A stretch of DNA of 51,498 nucleotides from CAYRYU01 sp964428355 (GTDB taxonomy: Bacteria; Muiribacteriota; Ozemobacteria; Ozemobacterales; Ozemobacteraceae): positions 1 to 51,498 of the forward strand of contig CAYRYU010000048.1 in assembly GCA_964428355.1 (NCBI GenBank), written 5' to 3'. Positions 42,067 to 51,192 of this stretch are shown here, in pieces. Under the pieces are notes generated by a model. That model was not told the origin of the DNA and ran no database searches. It saw only the letters and a list, made by a program, of their open reading frames with translations. Numbering within the stretch: position 1 is the first letter of the stretch; each line of letters opens with the position of its first letter. The translations under genes and the position numbers were made by a program.

Positions 42067-43149
42067 CTAGAACGAGTTTTCCCTGAGATAGGCGCGGATT
42101 TCCTCCAGAAGCCCCTCCACGAGTTCCGAAGCGGGAAGGGTCCGGACGATCCGGCCTTTCCGGAACACCAGACCGCTGCCCTTTCCACCCGCGATCCCGA
42201 AATCCGCCTGGCGGGCTTCCCCGGGTCCGTTCACGGCACACCCCATGACCGCAACGTGGATGGGTGCCTGAATCCCCGAAAGGGCGGCACTGACCTTCCG
42301 GGCCATTTCCTGAAGGGGAACCTGGCATCGGCCGCAGGTCGGACAGGAAACGATCGTCGGCCCCGACGTCCTCAAGCCCAGACATCGAAGTATCCGAAGC
42401 CCTGTTGCAACCTCGTCGACGGAATCCCCGGTAAGGGAAACGCGGATCGTGTCACCAATCCCCTGCAGGAGCAAGGCCCCGATTCCCAGCGTGGATCTCA
42501 CGATCCCGTCCTCGGGAAGGCCGGATTCGGTCACCCCGAGGTGGAGAGGATACTCGCAGGATCTGGCGACCCGCTCCACCGCTTCGATCATCGTTCGGAT
42601 GTCGAAAGCCTTCACCGCGATCTTGATATCGTTGAACCCCTCCCTTTCGAGCGCGGCCACTTCCGAAAGGGCTGACTCCGCAAGGGCTTCGGGGGTGGGT
42701 CCGCCAAACTTCGCCAAAAGGGCCGGATCAAGGGAACCCGCGTTGACTCCGATCCGTATCGGGACCTTCCTCTCTGCCGCAGCATGAGCGACCGAGCGGA
42801 CCTTGGATGGGTCCCGGAGATTTCCGGGGTTGATCCTGAGACCGTGAACACCGCTTTCGATCGACATGAGGGCAAGGTTGTGGTCGAAATGGATATCCGC
42901 GATCACGGGAATTGGCGACTCCGGGGCGATCCGGGAAAGAGCCCGGGCGGCGGCTTCATCCGGCACCGCGAGACGGATGATCTCGCATCCTGCTCCGGCA
43001 AGTCGCCTGATTTCCTCGAGAGTCACCTGGGCGGAGCGGGTATCGGTCTTCGTCATTGTCTGGACGGTTACCGGGGAACCGCCCCCGACCTGAACCTTTC
43101 CCAGGAAAATGGGCCTGGACTTCCGGCGGAGATTCTCGTCCAATTTCAT
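42067..43149 (-). CDS. ispG: 4-hydroxy-3-methylbut-2-enyl diphosphate synthase
   Basis: 360 aa. The TIM-barrel part has VTVQTMTKTDTR, VIADIHFDHNLAL and GLRINPGN. The [4Fe-4S] ligands are the two cysteines of SCPTCGRC, the Cys of MGCAVNGPGE and its Glu. It carries out the next-to-last step of the MEP isoprenoid pathway. The ATG overlaps the SpoIIE-like gene stop (ATGA), with GGGGG upstream. Confidence 0.97.
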   Translation of the reverse strand: MKLDENLRRKSRPIFLGKVQVGGGSPVTVQTMTKTDTRSAQVTLEEIRRLAGAGCEIIRLAVPDEAAARALSRIAPESPIPVIADIHFDHNLALMSIESGVHGLRINPGNLRDPSKVRSVAHAAAERKVPIRIGVNAGSLDPALLAKFGGPTPEALAESALSEVAALEREGFNDIKIAVKAFDIRTMIEAVERVARSCEYPLHLGVTESGLPEDGIVRSTLGIGALLLQGIGDTIRVSLTGDSVDEVATGLRILRCLGLRTSGPTIVSCPTCGRCQVPLQEMARKVSAALSGIQAPIHVAVMGCAVNGPGEARQADFGIAGGKGSGLVFRKGRIVRTLPASELVEGLLEEIRAYLRENSF

Positions 43150-45212
43150 TCCCCCAATTCCAGAAAGAGATATGTGATGTCATCCGGGAACTCCTGTTTT
43201 CCAGGGAGGGCCCCGAGATACTCCATCATCGCCGAATGGCATCCCAACATCCCTCCTGGGGCTTTTTGCGAGAGGAACTCCAAAAGGCCCTTCCCATCAG
43301 GGTCTCCGAAGGCTTTCGAAAGACCGTTGGTGGAAACCAGAAGAAACTCGCCCCCTCGGAGGCGCAGCTCGAAATAGCCGATGGGAAGGGCGCCCTCCAT
43401 CCCCAACGGTTTTCCCTGCTTCATCAATGGGCGCGGCTCGGAATCGGGAGAAAACAGTATCGGAGGCGGGTTCCCCGCGCTTCCGACCAGGAGGCTCCCC
43501 GACTCGGGCTCGAGAAAGGTAACCGCGGATCGCAGCGGGGGGGTGGTGAACTTGCCAAGGACATGGTGAACCGCTTCCAGCCGTGTTTTTCGGGGGGCCG
43601 CCCGGAAGGCGGAGTACATGAGGTTCAGGGTCAGGGCTGCCTGGATCCCGTGGTGGAAGGCATCACACACGGCGATGAACGGCGCATCGCCCTCCCCGAG
43701 GCAGTCGATCAGGTCCCCCTTGATTTCCCTTGCGAGTGATGAGAACAGCCGGACCCGGTAGGCCCCGAACCTGGAAAGGCCTGGATCAGCCTGGATCTTC
43801 AGGCACATCTGCTGCGCCCATTCGACCTCACTCCGGGCTCGGTCACGCTCCACCCTGGCCTCGAGCAGCTTCAGGGTTTCGAACACCGGCGGAATCTCCT
43901 GGCACAGGCCCGCGAGAAGGCTCTTCTCCTGCAGGGAAAAGGGCAGCCGGTTTTCCTTCTGCCCAAGAAAGAGCGCACCCGCTATCTCCTTCTCACGGTG
44001 GATGGGAAGAATCAGCCGGAACCCCATGCCCTTCCATGCCTCGAAAGTCGCTGCATCGGGGGAACCGATATCCCGTTCGCTGGCCGCCAGGGCGTCCAGG
44101 TCCTCGATCGGAGGCCAGGATTCAGGTAGGGGCGGAAGGAACTCCGCTGCAGCGGGATAGCCCACTTTTAATCCCGATCTCATCACGATCAGACCGGAGG
44201 TGAAGTTCATCACCTGCCGGGATTCGGCCAGGACCTTTTGCAGGACTTCGGGCGGGGAAACCGCCTGCCGCATCATCCGAAGCATGTGCCCCAGCACCGC
44301 GGCCACGTCGAACTCCTTCTTCCCGAACATCCGGTCGACAAGCTTCACTATCAGATCCTTCAGGGGGGAGAAGACCGCTGCAATCATCAGGGTCGAGGCC
44401 ACGGTCGCCCAGGTTCCGGTGATGTTGAGTAGGTTCTGCATCGCATTCTCGAACAACTCCATGGTTCCGGCAAGGATCGCGGTGAGAAGGGTGTAGACGA
44501 GCCCGATGGAGAAGATCAGGTCGATGTCGAGAAGCTTGTACCGGAGGATGGCATACGCCAACATCGCCGCCATGATGATCCCGAGGCAAGGAAAGACCCC
44601 ATAGGTGTAGGAAGTGAAACCGACGAGGTACCATCTTCCGAGGGCGATGTAGACGGATCCCCCGGTGGCGGGAAGAACCAGGGCGCCGAAGAAGTACCGA
44701 AGCCGGGTCTGCTGGAAATCGGAATCCAGGCCCGCCCAGGCGGAGGAGAGGGTCCGGAGCGCGAGAAGGAGGTATCCGGCGATGATACCTTTCGCCAGGA
44801 ACTCCACACGGCCGAAGGTCACCAACAGCCCGGAGGAAATGGGGTCGACAGTTGTCAGGAGCTTGTCCGTCCAGATCCAGAACAGGAGGATCAGCGTGGG
44901 AACGGCGAGGGCGGGACCCTTCCAGCCGGGGGCGAGTATCGGGGCGTTCTCCACCCTCCGTGGGAACAGGGCCGCGAAGAGCGCAAAGACATACGGCAGG
45001 ATCGCGACCGGGGTGCACATCGCTTTGACGAGTACAAGGGAATACCCGCGTTGCATGATTATCAGTTCGCAGAGCGACCACAGGAAAAACAGGCCCAGCA
45101 GGACCGCGAAAGTCCGGTTGATCGAGTTTCCGGGGGATTTGAAAAAGACGAGAAGCCCCAGGAACGCATGGGTCACCATCGCCACGATGCAGAAAAGGGT
45201 GGCTACTTCCAC
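43146..45212 (-). CDS. Membrane SpoIIE-family (PP2C-type) phosphatase-like protein with GAF-like domain
   Basis: 688 aa from GTG. Seven or eight membrane segments occupy about residues 1-270, as in 7TM sensor proteins. A GAF-like region lies at about 300-470. A C-terminal SpoIIE domain starts near 490. Metal-site residues: GDLID (first Asp), VCDAFHHG (Asp kept, usual GDVSGHG changed), STNGL where the usual T-D-G has Asn (near residue 630), and DDITYLFLEL at the end. The D to N change may weaken or abolish activity. It precedes ispG by a 4-base overlap and starts 7 bases after a pseudopilin. Confidence 0.82.
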   Translation of the reverse strand: MEVATLFCIVAMVTHAFLGLLVFFKSPGNSINRTFAVLLGLFFLWSLCELIIMQRGYSLVLVKAMCTPVAILPYVFALFAALFPRRVENAPILAPGWKGPALAVPTLILLFWIWTDKLLTTVDPISSGLLVTFGRVEFLAKGIIAGYLLLALRTLSSAWAGLDSDFQQTRLRYFFGALVLPATGGSVYIALGRWYLVGFTSYTYGVFPCLGIIMAAMLAYAILRYKLLDIDLIFSIGLVYTLLTAILAGTMELFENAMQNLLNITGTWATVASTLMIAAVFSPLKDLIVKLVDRMFGKKEFDVAAVLGHMLRMMRQAVSPPEVLQKVLAESRQVMNFTSGLIVMRSGLKVGYPAAAEFLPPLPESWPPIEDLDALAASERDIGSPDAATFEAWKGMGFRLILPIHREKEIAGALFLGQKENRLPFSLQEKSLLAGLCQEIPPVFETLKLLEARVERDRARSEVEWAQQMCLKIQADPGLSRFGAYRVRLFSSLAREIKGDLIDCLGEGDAPFIAVCDAFHHGIQAALTLNLMYSAFRAAPRKTRLEAVHHVLGKFTTPPLRSAVTFLEPESGSLLVGSAGNPPPILFSPDSEPRPLMKQGKPLGMEGALPIGYFELRLRGGEFLLVSTNGLSKAFGDPDGKGLLEFLSQKAPGGMLGCHSAMMEYLGALPGKQEFPDDITYLFLELGE

Positions 45213-45219
45213 GGAAACA

Positions 45220-45840
45220 CTACCGGAACTTCCAGTTGGGCTGGGAAAGCCTGCTGTGAGCGGTTCTCATCGCGACCGAAGTGTCGATCGAGATGAACTC
45301 CTTGTTCTGTCTGACCCTTAGTTTGAGGCGGAGAAAGGTGATCCGCTTCCGTTTTCCCGAGTCGTTGGTCTTCATGTCGAAGGCCTGATACGTGGGCGGA
45401 ATCGTGGGATCGGCCGAATAATCCTCGTAATAGGGGTTGAATATCTCTCCCTCGATGTGATCGAAGGAAAGGACCTCCAATGGCTCTGCGCCCTTTTCCT
45501 GACGGCTGAGTGAGACACCGGTCTCACCCTTCCTCAGCTCGTAGGTCACCGGGACCAGAGCGGCGTCTCCGACTTCCCCGGTTTCGGTGACCACGAACCG
45601 CGTGAATTTTATCATGTCCCCCCGCACTTCCAGGATCTCGTTCGCACAGCGGAGGTCCGCAACCAGCCTTTCGAGCTTTCGACGAACCTCGGACTGGAGC
45701 GTCAGGCGGGTCATGCCTTTCTTGACCGTCGAAAGGCCCGTCGACTGCAGGAGATACATCACCCCCCCGACAAGGACCATCAGGGACATCGCCAGAAGAA
45801 GCTCGACGAGGGTGAAACCGGATTTCTTTCCCGGGCTCAT
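45220..45840 (-). CDS. Type II secretion / type IV pilus pseudopilin (PulJ/PilW-like)
   Basis: 206 aa. The class III prepilin leader MSPGKKSG is cut before FTLVELLLAMSLMVLVGG, with Gly at -1 and Glu at +5. The C-terminal 170 residues are mixed beta/alpha without Cys. Size and location next to a second pseudopilin suggest a minor pseudopilin. It overlaps the upstream pilin gene by ATGA. Confidence 0.88.
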   Translation of the reverse strand: MSPGKKSGFTLVELLLAMSLMVLVGGVMYLLQSTGLSTVKKGMTRLTLQSEVRRKLERLVADLRCANEILEVRGDMIKFTRFVVTETGEVGDAALVPVTYELRKGETGVSLSRQEKGAEPLEVLSFDHIEGEIFNPYYEDYSADPTIPPTYQAFDMKTNDSGKRKRITFLRLKLRVRQNKEFISIDTSVAMRTAHSRLSQPNWKFR

Positions 45841-46424
45841 TTGTGCAACCCAACGAGAGTCACGACCTCGGCAAGCTTGTGACTCTTGGAGTCGAAAACC
45901 TTCACGATGATCTTCTTGAGTTTCGGAGGCATGGAGGAGTCGAACTTGTCGTCCACGTCCATCACCCGCCGGAAGCCCTTCACTTCGTCGGGATAGAGTT
46001 CGAACTCCCGACGGAAGGCGTTCGCATACAGGTCTTTCAAACGCTCGAAGGTCGTCTTGGCCTTTTCATCCTGGGTGATGAGATCCTGGGTAAGAAGGTC
46101 GGAGAAAACCTTCTCGAACCCCTCCTTCGACTCGAAGGCGGACTCGAAATCGATCCGGTCACGGAAAACATCCCGGAAGTTCTCGAAATCGGATTTCACG
46201 AGCTCGAAGGGAATCGCCCGAACCTCCTCGATCTTCTCCCTGGCAAGGTTGTAGGCCACGATCTGTTCGGCGTTCTCGTTGCTTCCCTGCCATCCGAACA
46301 GGAACATCTGGGCGAAGGGGTAGGCCACGAGGCTCATCAAAAAAAGGACGACGAGGATTTCGACCAGCGTGAAAGCTGCCCGAAAAAGACTCCCGGGTTT
46401 TCCCACCTCGGAGAACACCAGCAT
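45837..46424 (-). CDS. Pseudopilin-like protein with Ala at the cleavage site
   Basis: 195 aa. The leader MLVFSEVGKPGSLFRAA is followed by FTLVEILVVLFLMSLV, a classic pilin N-terminal helix with Glu at +5. The residue at -1 is Ala instead of Gly, which prepilin peptidases accept less well. The rest is charged and helical with many Phe, Asp and Glu. GAGGG four bases before the ATG fixes the start; the preceding 133 bases lack a gene. Confidence 0.83.
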   Translation of the reverse strand: MLVFSEVGKPGSLFRAAFTLVEILVVLFLMSLVAYPFAQMFLFGWQGSNENAEQIVAYNLAREKIEEVRAIPFELVKSDFENFRDVFRDRIDFESAFESKEGFEKVFSDLLTQDLITQDEKAKTTFERLKDLYANAFRREFELYPDEVKGFRRVMDVDDKFDSSMPPKLKKIIVKVFDSKSHKLAEVVTLVGLHK

Positions 46425-46557
46425 CAATCCCTCACGTCCGTCCGGATGTCGGCACATGCTACCACGTTTTCCCCTCCAATGCCAGGAAAGGGGGGGGGCA
46501 CAGAACCACGTTGGAAATTCGAGTTCGCAATCAAAAGCCGGGAATGGCCAGGCCGCT
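46425..46557. other. Gap between GGDEF gene and pseudopilin gene
   Basis: Contains a run of nine G on the plus strand (46490-46498) and an imperfect hairpin with a short T-tract just after the GGDEF stop (AAGC...GCTTTT on the minus strand). Promoter candidates are weak. Confidence 0.5.
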
Positions 46558-49500
46558 TCAGGGAACGGATTGCCTCGGCGGGGTGGTTTGGAAAAACGCC
46601 ACGCGGTTCTTCCCCTCCGCCTTGGATTGATAAAGGGCCTTGTCGGCTTCCTCGATGAAGCTTTCCATGCTGAGAGTCCTCCCAAGCAAGGTGGCCACTC
46701 CAATCGAAACGGTCACACCCAGGCTGGGACCGGAGAGACGATACACGGAACCTTCGATCGACCTCCGAATTCTCTCGGCCACAAGAATCGCGTCTTCCCG
46801 AGGAGTCTGAGGAAGGAGCACTGCAAGCTCCTCTCCCCCATACCGACCTGGTGTGTCGACCGCCCGGATGTTTTCGATGATCCGCTGGGCAGTTTCCTTG
46901 AGGACCAGGTCGCCGAACTGGTGACCGTAGGAATCGTTGAACTTCTTGAAATCGTCGATATCCAGCAGCAGGAGGGAAAGCTCCGACCGGTACCGGCGCG
47001 ACCTGGCAAGCTCCTTTTCTAGGGTTGCGATGAAAAACCTCCGGACATACAACCTGGTCAGTCCATCTGTGATGGCTTGTTCGAACAACCGCTGCTTTTC
47101 GATGATCATGGACAGTTGGCGGCGGACCGTTTCGACGAAGCTCTTTTCGTCGGCCGAAAGCCCGCTCCGGGCAATCCTTTGGGCGGCGTCCCCTGAAAAC
47201 TCGAGGTAGATTCCCCCGAATCTCGTTTCCTCGAAAAGGAGGGGAATGGCCATGATCCCGTTGTGGGATCCCTCGTTTGCGTGAAAGACCATCTCCCGCC
47301 GCTTGAGAGAATCCACCAGGACATCCCGGATCGTTGCCGAATCCCCGGTTTCCCTCGGTTCAACGAGGTAAAGATGGTCGAGGCTTTCCCCCTCGCTCAG
47401 CCAGCCGATCCCAAATCCCGCCGCACCCAGAGCGCCCATGAGGCTCTCCCCGGCGGATTCGAAAATCTCCCGGGGATTGTTGGACAGGGAAGCTTTCTGG
47501 GTAAGGTGGAAAAGCACGGTCAGTTCGGTGAGACGGTTCTTCAACCTCCTGGTCATATCGTTGAAGTTGGTCGAAAGCTGCCCGAGTTCGTCACCGCTTT
47601 CGACCGGAAGGGTCCGGGTCAAATCCCCGCTGGCGATTGCGCGAGCCCCTTCCGACAGGACCGTGATGGGGGTGAGGACACCCCTGATCAACGAGAAAAC
47701 GAAAATGCCCGATCCAAGGAAGCTCAGGACAAGGGAGCCGAAGACGAACCCGTAAAGGCCCCTCACATATTTCAGGAGGCCGTTCCAGTCGACGACGGCT
47801 CCGAGGTAATATCCTTCCAGGTTCCTCCCTTTGACGAGCATCGCCAGGACAGGCCTCTCATCGTCGAACACGAGTTCGGGATCCGGCTTTTCCTGGACCT
47901 GGGCCATCTCGACCAGGGGGATGAGATTGCTCTTCAGCGACTGGGAAATCTTCGGAAGGGGCTCGGAAAGGTCTTCAGCTCGGAAAGCCAGGAAGGAAAT
48001 CGGTTCCTGGGAGGTGACTGTGGTCACCAGCGTTTTCTTCAAAAACTCGAGGTCCAGGGAACCACGGTTGAGGGTCAAAATGAGGGCGAGAGGGGAACCG
48101 CCCTGGTCTATTGCTCCCGAAGCCAGCCCCTGGGGGGATGGGGAAACGACGTCGCAGAAAACCGAGACCCGACGGTCGAGACCTGGCCAGGAAATCGTCT
48201 CCACATGGCCCTTTCGCTCGGACAGATAGTTGAGGAACTCCGAGCCAAGCGTTTCGGAAAAGGTCCTATCAGGGTTTCCCAGACCCTCCGTGATTGATTC
48301 GGCCTTGACTATGGTTCTTCCGAGTTCCGAGATAAGTGCCCGGGCCGCAGGTTCACCGATCAGGGGGTCGTGGTCATATACGATCCTTCCCTCCCCGTCG
48401 ACGAGATAGGCCCGCTCGATCTTCCCGTCCCGAAACAAGCCCTGAAAACGGGCGGCGATCCCCCCCGGATCCCCGGCCTGAATGGCGGGGTCGGATTTCA
48501 GGCTGCCCAGCCATAGCGCTTTCTCGATGAAGAACTCCTTGGCCGCATCGTCCAGCCGGTGGAGCTCGCGCTGGAGAAGCTGGTTCGCCCCATCCCGGAG
48601 GACTTTCTCCCGATCGAGGAAGAAATGAATCCCGAAAAAGATAAGCAGGGCCATGGGAAGAAAAAGCGAGAGACAGACCAGGCCCGAGATCTTAACCCGC
48701 AATGAAAGCCCCTCAACCAGGCTCCTCCGGAAACTCCGGAAAAAGAAAATCAAACCCGCGATCAGGAAAACCCCTCCGATTGCAAGCCCCACGTTCACCT
48801 TTCGAGCGGTTTCCTCGCGAAGCCTTCTGGAGGAAAACACCGCGAAGAGTCTCGAATCCTCCCCCTCGATAGCGGGAACGACGATGAGCCACCGATCACC
48901 ATCCCGGACCGGGGAAACGGGGTTCGAACGGTACTCGTTCATCATTTTTCTGGCGATCGGCTCCAAAGATGGATAGGTGCTTTCGAGCTTCATCTCCGGA
49001 AGAAACGTTGCGTAACCCATGCAGAATTCCGGGCTCGAAGAGGGAAGCTGCGGAACGAGGTAGGAAAACCCGAATGCGGCGTCCATGGCTCCTTGGGGGA
49101 TGAACACAGCGAACCCCGCCCTCGAGGAAGCCGGATTGAAAAGGAAATCCCAGAAAAACCATGCCCGTCTTGCACCGGCGGTCCCCCGCATGAGCTTTCC
49201 GGGAGAAATGACAACCTTCACACATGGGAAGTCCCGTCCCAGGCTCCGGTAAATGAGCTCGACCGCGGAGGCGTTCGTCGAAAGGAAGTCGGTTCCCGAT
49301 CCTGCCCCGGAAAGGGAGACCCCCTCCGCGAACTGAGAGTATCCATCCAAAAGGAATCTCCCAAGCAGCTCGGAGCCGGTCCCGAAAAAGGAGCCGGAGG
49401 CCACGAGGGTTTCGGGGCGGAAATCCCAAAGACAGAGGCGGGAACCCGGAGGCAGCTCCTTCAAAAGGCTTTCGATTGCGCGCTTCTGACGATCGGGACG

Positions 49501-49734
49501 CCCCTTTCCTCCGGAAAAGGACTCCTTGAAAGTCCGGAAGATGTCCGAAAGGACCCGATCGTTGGATGTGTGGTTCCTGAAGGAAGTGAGCTCCCTGGTG
49601 AAGCTCCGGATCAGCGTCTGGAGCGAATCCTCATACCTGCTCGTCTGGAAATCGAGATGCCCTTTGACAAGTATCCCGAGCGGGAGGACGAAGAAGAAAA
49701 GAAACAAGAGAAGCCAAACCAGGCTGTTACGCAA
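46558..49734 (-). CDS. Large membrane diguanylate cyclase with sensor, HAMP and GAF modules
   Basis: 1058 aa. A first membrane helix (about 4-24) is followed by a periplasmic region, another hydrophobic pair at about 305-370, a Cache/dCache-like extracytoplasmic region (about 375-650), a further helix (about 665-690), HAMP (LTPITVLSEGARAIASGDL), a GAF domain, and the GGDEF domain. The active site is RYGGEELAVLL near 965, with the I-site RAVD five residues before, so it is an active, feedback-inhibited c-di-GMP synthase. The TTG start has GGAGGGG at ideal spacing; a TTG 60 bases upstream is the alternative. Confidence 0.93.
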   Translation of the reverse strand: MRNSLVWLLLFLFFFVLPLGILVKGHLDFQTSRYEDSLQTLIRSFTRELTSFRNHTSNDRVLSDIFRTFKESFSGGKGRPDRQKRAIESLLKELPPGSRLCLWDFRPETLVASGSFFGTGSELLGRFLLDGYSQFAEGVSLSGAGSGTDFLSTNASAVELIYRSLGRDFPCVKVVISPGKLMRGTAGARRAWFFWDFLFNPASSRAGFAVFIPQGAMDAAFGFSYLVPQLPSSSPEFCMGYATFLPEMKLESTYPSLEPIARKMMNEYRSNPVSPVRDGDRWLIVVPAIEGEDSRLFAVFSSRRLREETARKVNVGLAIGGVFLIAGLIFFFRSFRRSLVEGLSLRVKISGLVCLSLFLPMALLIFFGIHFFLDREKVLRDGANQLLQRELHRLDDAAKEFFIEKALWLGSLKSDPAIQAGDPGGIAARFQGLFRDGKIERAYLVDGEGRIVYDHDPLIGEPAARALISELGRTIVKAESITEGLGNPDRTFSETLGSEFLNYLSERKGHVETISWPGLDRRVSVFCDVVSPSPQGLASGAIDQGGSPLALILTLNRGSLDLEFLKKTLVTTVTSQEPISFLAFRAEDLSEPLPKISQSLKSNLIPLVEMAQVQEKPDPELVFDDERPVLAMLVKGRNLEGYYLGAVVDWNGLLKYVRGLYGFVFGSLVLSFLGSGIFVFSLIRGVLTPITVLSEGARAIASGDLTRTLPVESGDELGQLSTNFNDMTRRLKNRLTELTVLFHLTQKASLSNNPREIFESAGESLMGALGAAGFGIGWLSEGESLDHLYLVEPRETGDSATIRDVLVDSLKRREMVFHANEGSHNGIMAIPLLFEETRFGGIYLEFSGDAAQRIARSGLSADEKSFVETVRRQLSMIIEKQRLFEQAITDGLTRLYVRRFFIATLEKELARSRRYRSELSLLLLDIDDFKKFNDSYGHQFGDLVLKETAQRIIENIRAVDTPGRYGGEELAVLLPQTPREDAILVAERIRRSIEGSVYRLSGPSLGVTVSIGVATLLGRTLSMESFIEEADKALYQSKAEGKNRVAFFQTTPPRQSVP

Positions 49735-49823
49735 CGCTTCCCCTCCAGGGGATATCGCCCCAGTCCATCGGAAGGAATTGGAATTTTTACCCAATCCATG
49801 GTATCAGATTACTAAATCGCCAA

Positions 49824-49853
49824 TTTATACCATTCGGAGGTCGCGCATGTCCA
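49824..49853 (-). promoter_or_regulatory. Promoter of the GGDEF gene
   Basis: Minus strand: TGGACA, 18 bases, TATAAA (5 of 6 each). Its -35 lies within the first codons of the divergent TPR gene, so the two genes influence each other. Confidence 0.6.
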
Positions 49854-50539
49854 TCCGCTACGTTTCCCTCCTCCTTGCCGTCGGACTCCTGATTTCCGGC
49901 CCTGCTTCGGCAATTTCGATCCGGGTCTTCCCCGGTGGCATACCCCTCGGGTCAGCTCAGCAACTCATGGACGAGGGAATGCGCCTGGGAAACACCCAGA
50001 TGCTCCGTCAGGCCTGGGACGCTTACGAAAAAGCGGTCAAGCTCGACCCCAATTCCAGCCAGGGATACCTCGGTATGGGGCGGATCTTTTTCTACCTCTC
50101 AATGCTTGATGCTGCCGGGCCCGAAGATGTTTCGAGAGCCCAGAAACTTGCGGAGGTCGCATCAACCGGCAATCTGGCTCCAGGGGATGTCCACTATCTC
50201 CTCGGGATGGTCCTTTCCGGTAAGGGAGCCTATCTGGACGCGGTCGACGAGCTGAAGCTGGCTCTCTATTTCAATCCCGGAAACGAGTTCATCCTATGCG
50301 ACCTCGCCTCGATCCATCTGACCCTTCACCAATCCGATGCAATCATCGAGCTGCTGGAGGGAAAGAACCTTCGCAGCGGGTGGGCGTATCTGAACCTGGC
50401 GATGGCCTGGCTCCAGAAAGGCGAGAAAGGAAAGGCCTGGCTCAACCTCGTTAAAGCCCAGAAACTGGGCTACACGGGCTATTGGCTTGAAAAGACGAAA
50501 ACACTCATCCAGAAAGACCTCTTGATCAACGTGAAATGA
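49847..50539 (+). CDS. Secreted TPR-repeat protein
   Basis: 230 aa. The signal peptide MSIRYVSLLLAVGLLISGPASA is followed by helical TPR pairs: MLRQAWDAYEKAVKLDPNSSQGYLGMGRI is cut by the usual turn, then GDVHYLLGMVLSGKGAYLDAVDELKLALYFNPGN and WAYLNLAMAWLQKGEKGKAWLNL. TPRs serve as protein-binding scaffolds. GGAGG lies 6 bases before the ATG. It is the only plus-strand protein gene in this part, divergent from the GGDEF gene. Confidence 0.85.
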   Translation: MSIRYVSLLLAVGLLISGPASAISIRVFPGGIPLGSAQQLMDEGMRLGNTQMLRQAWDAYEKAVKLDPNSSQGYLGMGRIFFYLSMLDAAGPEDVSRAQKLAEVASTGNLAPGDVHYLLGMVLSGKGAYLDAVDELKLALYFNPGNEFILCDLASIHLTLHQSDAIIELLEGKNLRSGWAYLNLAMAWLQKGEKGKAWLNLVKAQKLGYTGYWLEKTKTLIQKDLLINVK

Positions 50540-50566
50540 CCCTTTCCCCGGCCCCCCCCTCCGGGA

Positions 50567-50592
50567 CAAACGCGCCGATTTCTTCGGGCGCG
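50567..50592 (-). terminator. Possible terminator of the last minus-strand gene
   Basis: Minus strand: CGCGCC and GGCGCG arms around a 10-base loop, followed by TTTGT. It lies in the convergent gap with the TPR gene. Confidence 0.4.
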
Positions 50593-50616
50593 CCCCGGGG
50601 GGCATTTCGAGGGAGG

Positions 50617-51192
50617 CTATTCGAATATGTTCCGGTAGACGAAATAAGCCGCAAACAGGCCGAAAGCAGTGATCAGGACGGTCGTGAGAGGATTCCTGGA
50701 GTAGCTGAATTTGATGCTCTCCATGAGTGTCGGAGAATAACTGCACCATCGGATGACGTTGTCCACGTGTGACTTGTACTTCGCCACCTCGAGGTATTTG
50801 TCATTGATGAAGGCCTTGAATTCGAACTCGTGGTAACGGAACGTGATGGAGCGGTTCCCTCCAAGAACCCCATGGATGTTGCAATACCAGTCGTAGTTCT
50901 CGGGGTTCATTCCGACGAAGAAATACTCGCAGTCTAGAGTCGGGGGGACCGGCTTTTTATCGATGTATTTCGAAAGAACCATGGTCTGCATATCCTTGTA
51001 GGGAGCCCATCTCGGAAGATTGCCGTGGCCGTCCTTCAGATACTTCTCAACGGCCTCGTTCAGCGTTTTGATGTTGACCCTGCACGCCTTGGTGATTTCG
51101 TGTCCCGGATCCGCAGTGATGGTTCCGGTCCGACTGAAAAGCAAAGTCACCAGTACAAGGGCCAAAAGCCTCGAGGTTTTCTTCAAACCCAT
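50617..51192 (-). CDS. Membrane protein with a pilin-C-terminal-like Cys domain
   Basis: 191 aa. An N-terminal membrane helix or signal (about 7-26) precedes a region with K-A-C-R-V-N-I-K-T-L-N-E-A-V-E-K-Y, then YIDKKPVPPTLDCEYFF and YCNIHG. This spacing of Cys and a Cys-x-x-His-Gly end is, from memory, typical of the C-terminal domains of competence-pilin-like proteins in some candidate phyla. Here it lacks the pilin leader and is followed by a second membrane helix at the C terminus (about 170-188). GGAGGG six bases before the ATG selects the start; another ATG lies 12 bases upstream. Confidence 0.7.
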   Translation of the reverse strand: MGLKKTSRLLALVLVTLLFSRTGTITADPGHEITKACRVNIKTLNEAVEKYLKDGHGNLPRWAPYKDMQTMVLSKYIDKKPVPPTLDCEYFFVGMNPENYDWYCNIHGVLGGNRSITFRYHEFEFKAFINDKYLEVAKYKSHVDNVIRWCSYSPTLMESIKFSYSRNPLTTVLITAFGLFAAYFVYRNIFE

